Source: Datnioides undecimradiatus (Eukaryota; Chordata; Actinopteri; Lobotiformes; Datnioididae). Taken from it: a stretch of DNA of 64,000 nt. The stretch spans positions 9,329,516 to 9,393,515 of the forward strand of contig WARS01000011.1 in the NCBI GenBank assembly GCA_008933995.1, in the 5' to 3' direction. The translations under genes and the position numbers were made by a program. Below the pieces are notes generated by a model. The model saw only the letters and a program-made list of their open reading frames with translations, was not told the DNA's origin and made no database searches. This document shows, piece by piece, positions 60,736 to 64,000 of this stretch (positions are counted from its first letter, which is position 1; the number at the start of each line of letters is the position of its first letter).

Positions 60736-61431
60736 GTAGTCGAAGGTTTAACTCACGTTATATTGTCAAAGTTTTGCAGAACATTGGCCACTTGAACATA
60801 TGAAAGTAACAATAGAAAGAAGCCATTATGTCAACAAACTGACTGAGAAATGTCAGTTACGCAACAATAACTGTTCCCCATAGGTCACTGTGGCCACAAG
60901 AGTTAAAGCAAATATATTGGCTTGCCAACATATTGGCTGATATAAACAAATTTCAGATGTTCTGAAATAAAAAACAAGAAGTGTCAGTACAAGAACTCCA
61001 TGAGTATGAGTCAGGCTATAGTATCAAACCTTTGACAACTGATCATACCAGACAAAGTAAGGCTAGAAAACTCTTAAGTGTATTGCATTCAGCAAAGGTT
61101 GCTGCCTTATGAGTTCAGGCTGTAATTTAGGCATAGGAGGAATGTACACAGAATCACTTCTTATTTTTGTGTATGCTTCTCATGTTTGGAGATGATCTCG
61201 TTATTCTGCTACAGAGCTTACTGTTAATAATGCCTGTGACCTCTATCTTTATGACTTCAGGAAATAAAATGTTCATGATTGTGTTACCTGCTCAGTCGAT
61301 GACATTTTCGCTTCATACCAACAACAAGAAAAACCAACTCAACAACTTACAGATCACAGCTTTAAATAGTGACTGCAGAATACAGGAATCATCACAGACA
61401 ATTTATGCAAAGTGCCCTTTTTCCTCTCCAG

Positions 61432-61477
61432 CATCATCATCATCATCATCATCATCATCCTCGTTGTCATCATCATC
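61432..61477. repeat. (ATC)n trinucleotide repeat
   Basis: About nine ATC units, a short interruption and three or four more. They produce a poly-Ser run in a chance plus-strand frame. Confidence 0.9.
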
Positions 61478-64000
61478 CAACTCAGGTCTCGTGAAATTAG
61501 CTCTGACTTTTGATGCATTTAGTCAGTGACACCACTTGTGCCGACAGGTTTGTGCTCCCAAAGCTGCTGTCAGTCAACTAGTAGGTGTAGATTTACATAG
61601 AGACGCTGAGTCACAGACCTCTCCATATGGAGCTTTGGTCTGAACCCCCCAGGCTATGTGTGCGTGAGAGTGTGTGTGTGTATTGTCATTTAGGCTTTTT
61701 TTAGTCAGAGGAAGCCCCACACTCCCACAGGGCACATGCAGGGAGTGAGGTCAAATATCTAGCTGACGGTTCAGGCCCCATGTCAACAGAGAGAAACTAT
61801 TATCATTCAAACTTTATGGAGACACATGAACAATCAGCAACAAACAAAAATAGAAACAAAGACACAAAACTTACTTCCTCAGTTGAAATGTTTGCTACAC
61901 GGTTAATGAGTCACAGTAAGTACTCGCAGGAGATTTTTTTAAGTTCTCATATTGGCAAACAGTTCAGACACAGATAATAGCAGCTCATAGAAAAATACAG
62001 ATCCAACACTCCCGGGTCAAGGACTGGTGAGTCATGTTTACACTTCCATGTAACTGACAGAGGATCTGGTTATAGACCAAGCTGCATGCATTGGCTTATA
62101 GTGCATTTGCTAACTATTAGATGTTGTGTTCACATTCAGTCATATTAACATCCACATTAGTACTTTGATCATATGACACACATATAGATGTTGATCATGT
62201 TCTGGTACTGTGGGGCACAAAATGAGACTAATCTTATTATGAATAAGCTGAGTGCTGCTAATGAGGCAAAGAACTTAAGTGTAAAAAAATAACTTTTCTG
62301 AAATGTCAGTTTTCCTCAAGTTCCTTTAATTAAGAAATACATCTCTCAATAATTATTAAAAATGCACTTACGATATCTCTGTTTTCCATTTTGTTTATTT
62401 TTTCTGATGTATAATTAACATTTTTCTATTTGTGCTGTAGGAGTTATTAAATCAGCAACTATTTGTCCAGATCAGAACGAGGGAAAGGATTCATTAAATT
62501 GCTCATGCTCCATGCTACTCTAATTATGATTGTGTGAGTCCTTAAATCTGATGATTAATTAATCAGAGAAAAGCTTAATGGGGTATTATTATCATCAGAG
62601 GGTCCTATTAACATGGGTCAGTTTAATAAAATTGAGCAGCTTCATAAAAGCTGCGAGCGCTGCACGCTGCAGTTTAGCCGTTGGACAGTTACAGTCAGAG
62701 CAACCAAATGGCATACGAACGGCAATCCTTAGCACCTTGTCAGCACAGCCCCCCATGGAGCGCACAGGCTGATACAATAACTGCCTCTGTGACCACGGCC
62801 CAGCCACATCTGCTACTCCAGGGCCTGTGTGTTTGGAGATGTCAAATACTTTCAGGCTGTTATAAGGTGTGAACTGGACTGGAACAGAAAGTCTTGGCAG
62901 GGGGCTCAGCAGTTGAACAAGGACAAAGGACACCATCGGTGATGTCCTTGTAAAACTTCATCTTTTGCTTCCAGAGCATGATTAAACTGCTCATCTTTGA
63001 TGGGGTTAAACAGAGTTTTTAACCCTGCCATTTGGTGAGGAAAGAAAAAAAGTAGCTTCACTACAGAGATGTACTCCCACCCCCACCAGCCCTGTGCTCT
63101 TGCAAGCCAAACATCTGCAGGGAAAGATGAGAGGATAGTTTCTCTCACTGTCTTTCTTTTCTTTGCTCTGTAGACGAAAGCGAGAAGGCAAGGTTCCCAG
63201 CTCTGGTATTTGGCATGGCAACACTGACATGGGAGCAGGCACATGGATATGTGATTTACTCTGAAGTCTTTGCCTCCTGCCCCTGTCTGTACTGACACTA
63301 GTTACCATTGTCTTCTCATCTGAGCCTACTCAGCCATAGCTGCTCTGTGAGCTGCCCGTCTTTTGTTCTAGCGTCTTCCCCCACAAAGCTGAGTGCAATG
63401 GGCTGTCGGCCTGCCTGGATTATTCATGAACAGCGGGGACGTGTGGCTGTGTGTTGTTGGAGGGTAAAGGGAGGGATTGGGGGTTTGGGTGTGTATAAAG
63501 GAGGGGTGGTGGTGGCTCCCAGTAGAGCCAGTGCATGAGGGATGGCCCTACATAGTCTTTCTTTAGGAATGTGCCGAGCAACTCAGCAAGGAAGAGGGGG
63601 ATGAATCCTGGCTGGAGCAAGTTTATTTGTTTCCGATTGCCCCCTTGATTTAGCTTATTATGATAAATGAGATACATCATATAAAGGACTTCATAAGTTG
63701 AGTCCTTGGCCTAACAGAGGAAAACATTTGACTGTCCGCCATGTTTCAGTGTCACATGCAGTCAAGCGATTACAGTGATGCTGACACACTGTGTCTAATA
63801 GAAACGCAGGGGTCAGATTAATTATTCTTTGCCATGGTCCCCAAGCTTTTTACTACAAATTGATCTACAATTCTACTGTGACTTGTTGTTAAAAACAAAA
63901 CAAATGCATATCATCACACCTCTTGTGCTCTAATTTCATGCTTGCAGTGAACCCGGGTGGATGTGGTGGTTCCTGTGCTTGAGGATCTATTCATTGAGGG

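Larger units (their letters stand above)
58561..64000 (-). other. ell: ELL upstream intron or flank, no confident exon
   Basis: I searched the minus strand for the expected N-terminal ELL block (LTDSAL-like, then RPSIxFxG-like) and did not find it. The segment 58950-59150 is unusually open on the minus strand in more than one frame, but phase and content do not match ELL. An (ATC)n run lies near 61432-61477. Confidence 0.5.

Noticed and set aside
61167-61529. 120-codon plus-strand frame with poly-Ser
   Set aside because: The Ser run is just the ATC microsatellite, and the rest shows no domain.
62595-63308. Minus-strand frames of 100-130 codons near the window end, considered as ELL N-terminal exons
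   Set aside because: None contains the conserved N-terminal ELL blocks or fits the phase of the exon at 58560.
1-64000. Search for tRNA genes, miR-9 and miR-7 family precursors (known near PEX11A in human), CRISPR arrays and prokaryotic-type systems
   Set aside because: No cloverleaf with intact A and B boxes and no mature miRNA sequence was seen by eye. The DNA is a vertebrate nuclear genome, so prokaryotic systems are not expected.

Overview
This window is vertebrate genomic DNA, almost certainly from a ray-finned (percomorph-type) fish. Genes are split into small exons with GT-AG introns. Long AT-rich non-coding stretches carry CA/GA microsatellites. The repeats are those of teleosts: an L2-type LINE ending in TTGAA repeats, hAT-type fragments and short inverted-repeat elements. 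The three recognisable genes have fish-like features, such as a GnRH receptor with a long cytoplasmic tail. There are no operons, CRISPR arrays or bacterial genes. Most short open frames are chance.

Layout. (1) 1-9929: no gene seen; this is either intron 1 of, or DNA upstream of, the next gene. (2) 9930-10680 (+): the last two coding exons of a gonadotropin-releasing hormone receptor; the first coding exon (TM1-TM4) is not in the window. (3) 10681-40833: about 30 kb with no protein gene I can support, crowded with mobile elements: a fold-back TTAA-flanked element and a truncated sibling, a SINE-like repeat, a hAT-type non-autonomous element, two solo-LTR candidates, a decayed L2-type LINE (about 24.7-28.9 kb), and a much older LINE fragment. 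(4) 40834-44181 (+): complete three-exon pex11a, a peroxisome-division factor, with two RFX X-box-like motifs in its promoter. (5) 44182-48887: convergent 3' ends and UTRs. (6) 48888-58560 (-): ten exons of an ELL-family RNA polymerase II elongation factor, missing the N-terminal exons. (7) 58561-64000: upstream intron sequence of that gene, with no confident exon.

The three genes do not form a pathway: one is a pituitary GPCR, one a peroxisomal membrane protein, one a nuclear elongation factor. What links them is conserved chromosomal neighbourhood. A GnRH receptor beside a PEX11 gene mirrors human 1q21 (GNRHR2 beside PEX11B), and an ELL gene nearby fits the same ancient paralogous block. 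I found no convincing new molecular system. The observations most worth a second look are a near-perfect 14-bp hairpin 14 nt after the GnRH receptor stop codon, the paired X-box motifs at pex11a, the fold-back element family, and the unresolved identity of the ELL paralogue.
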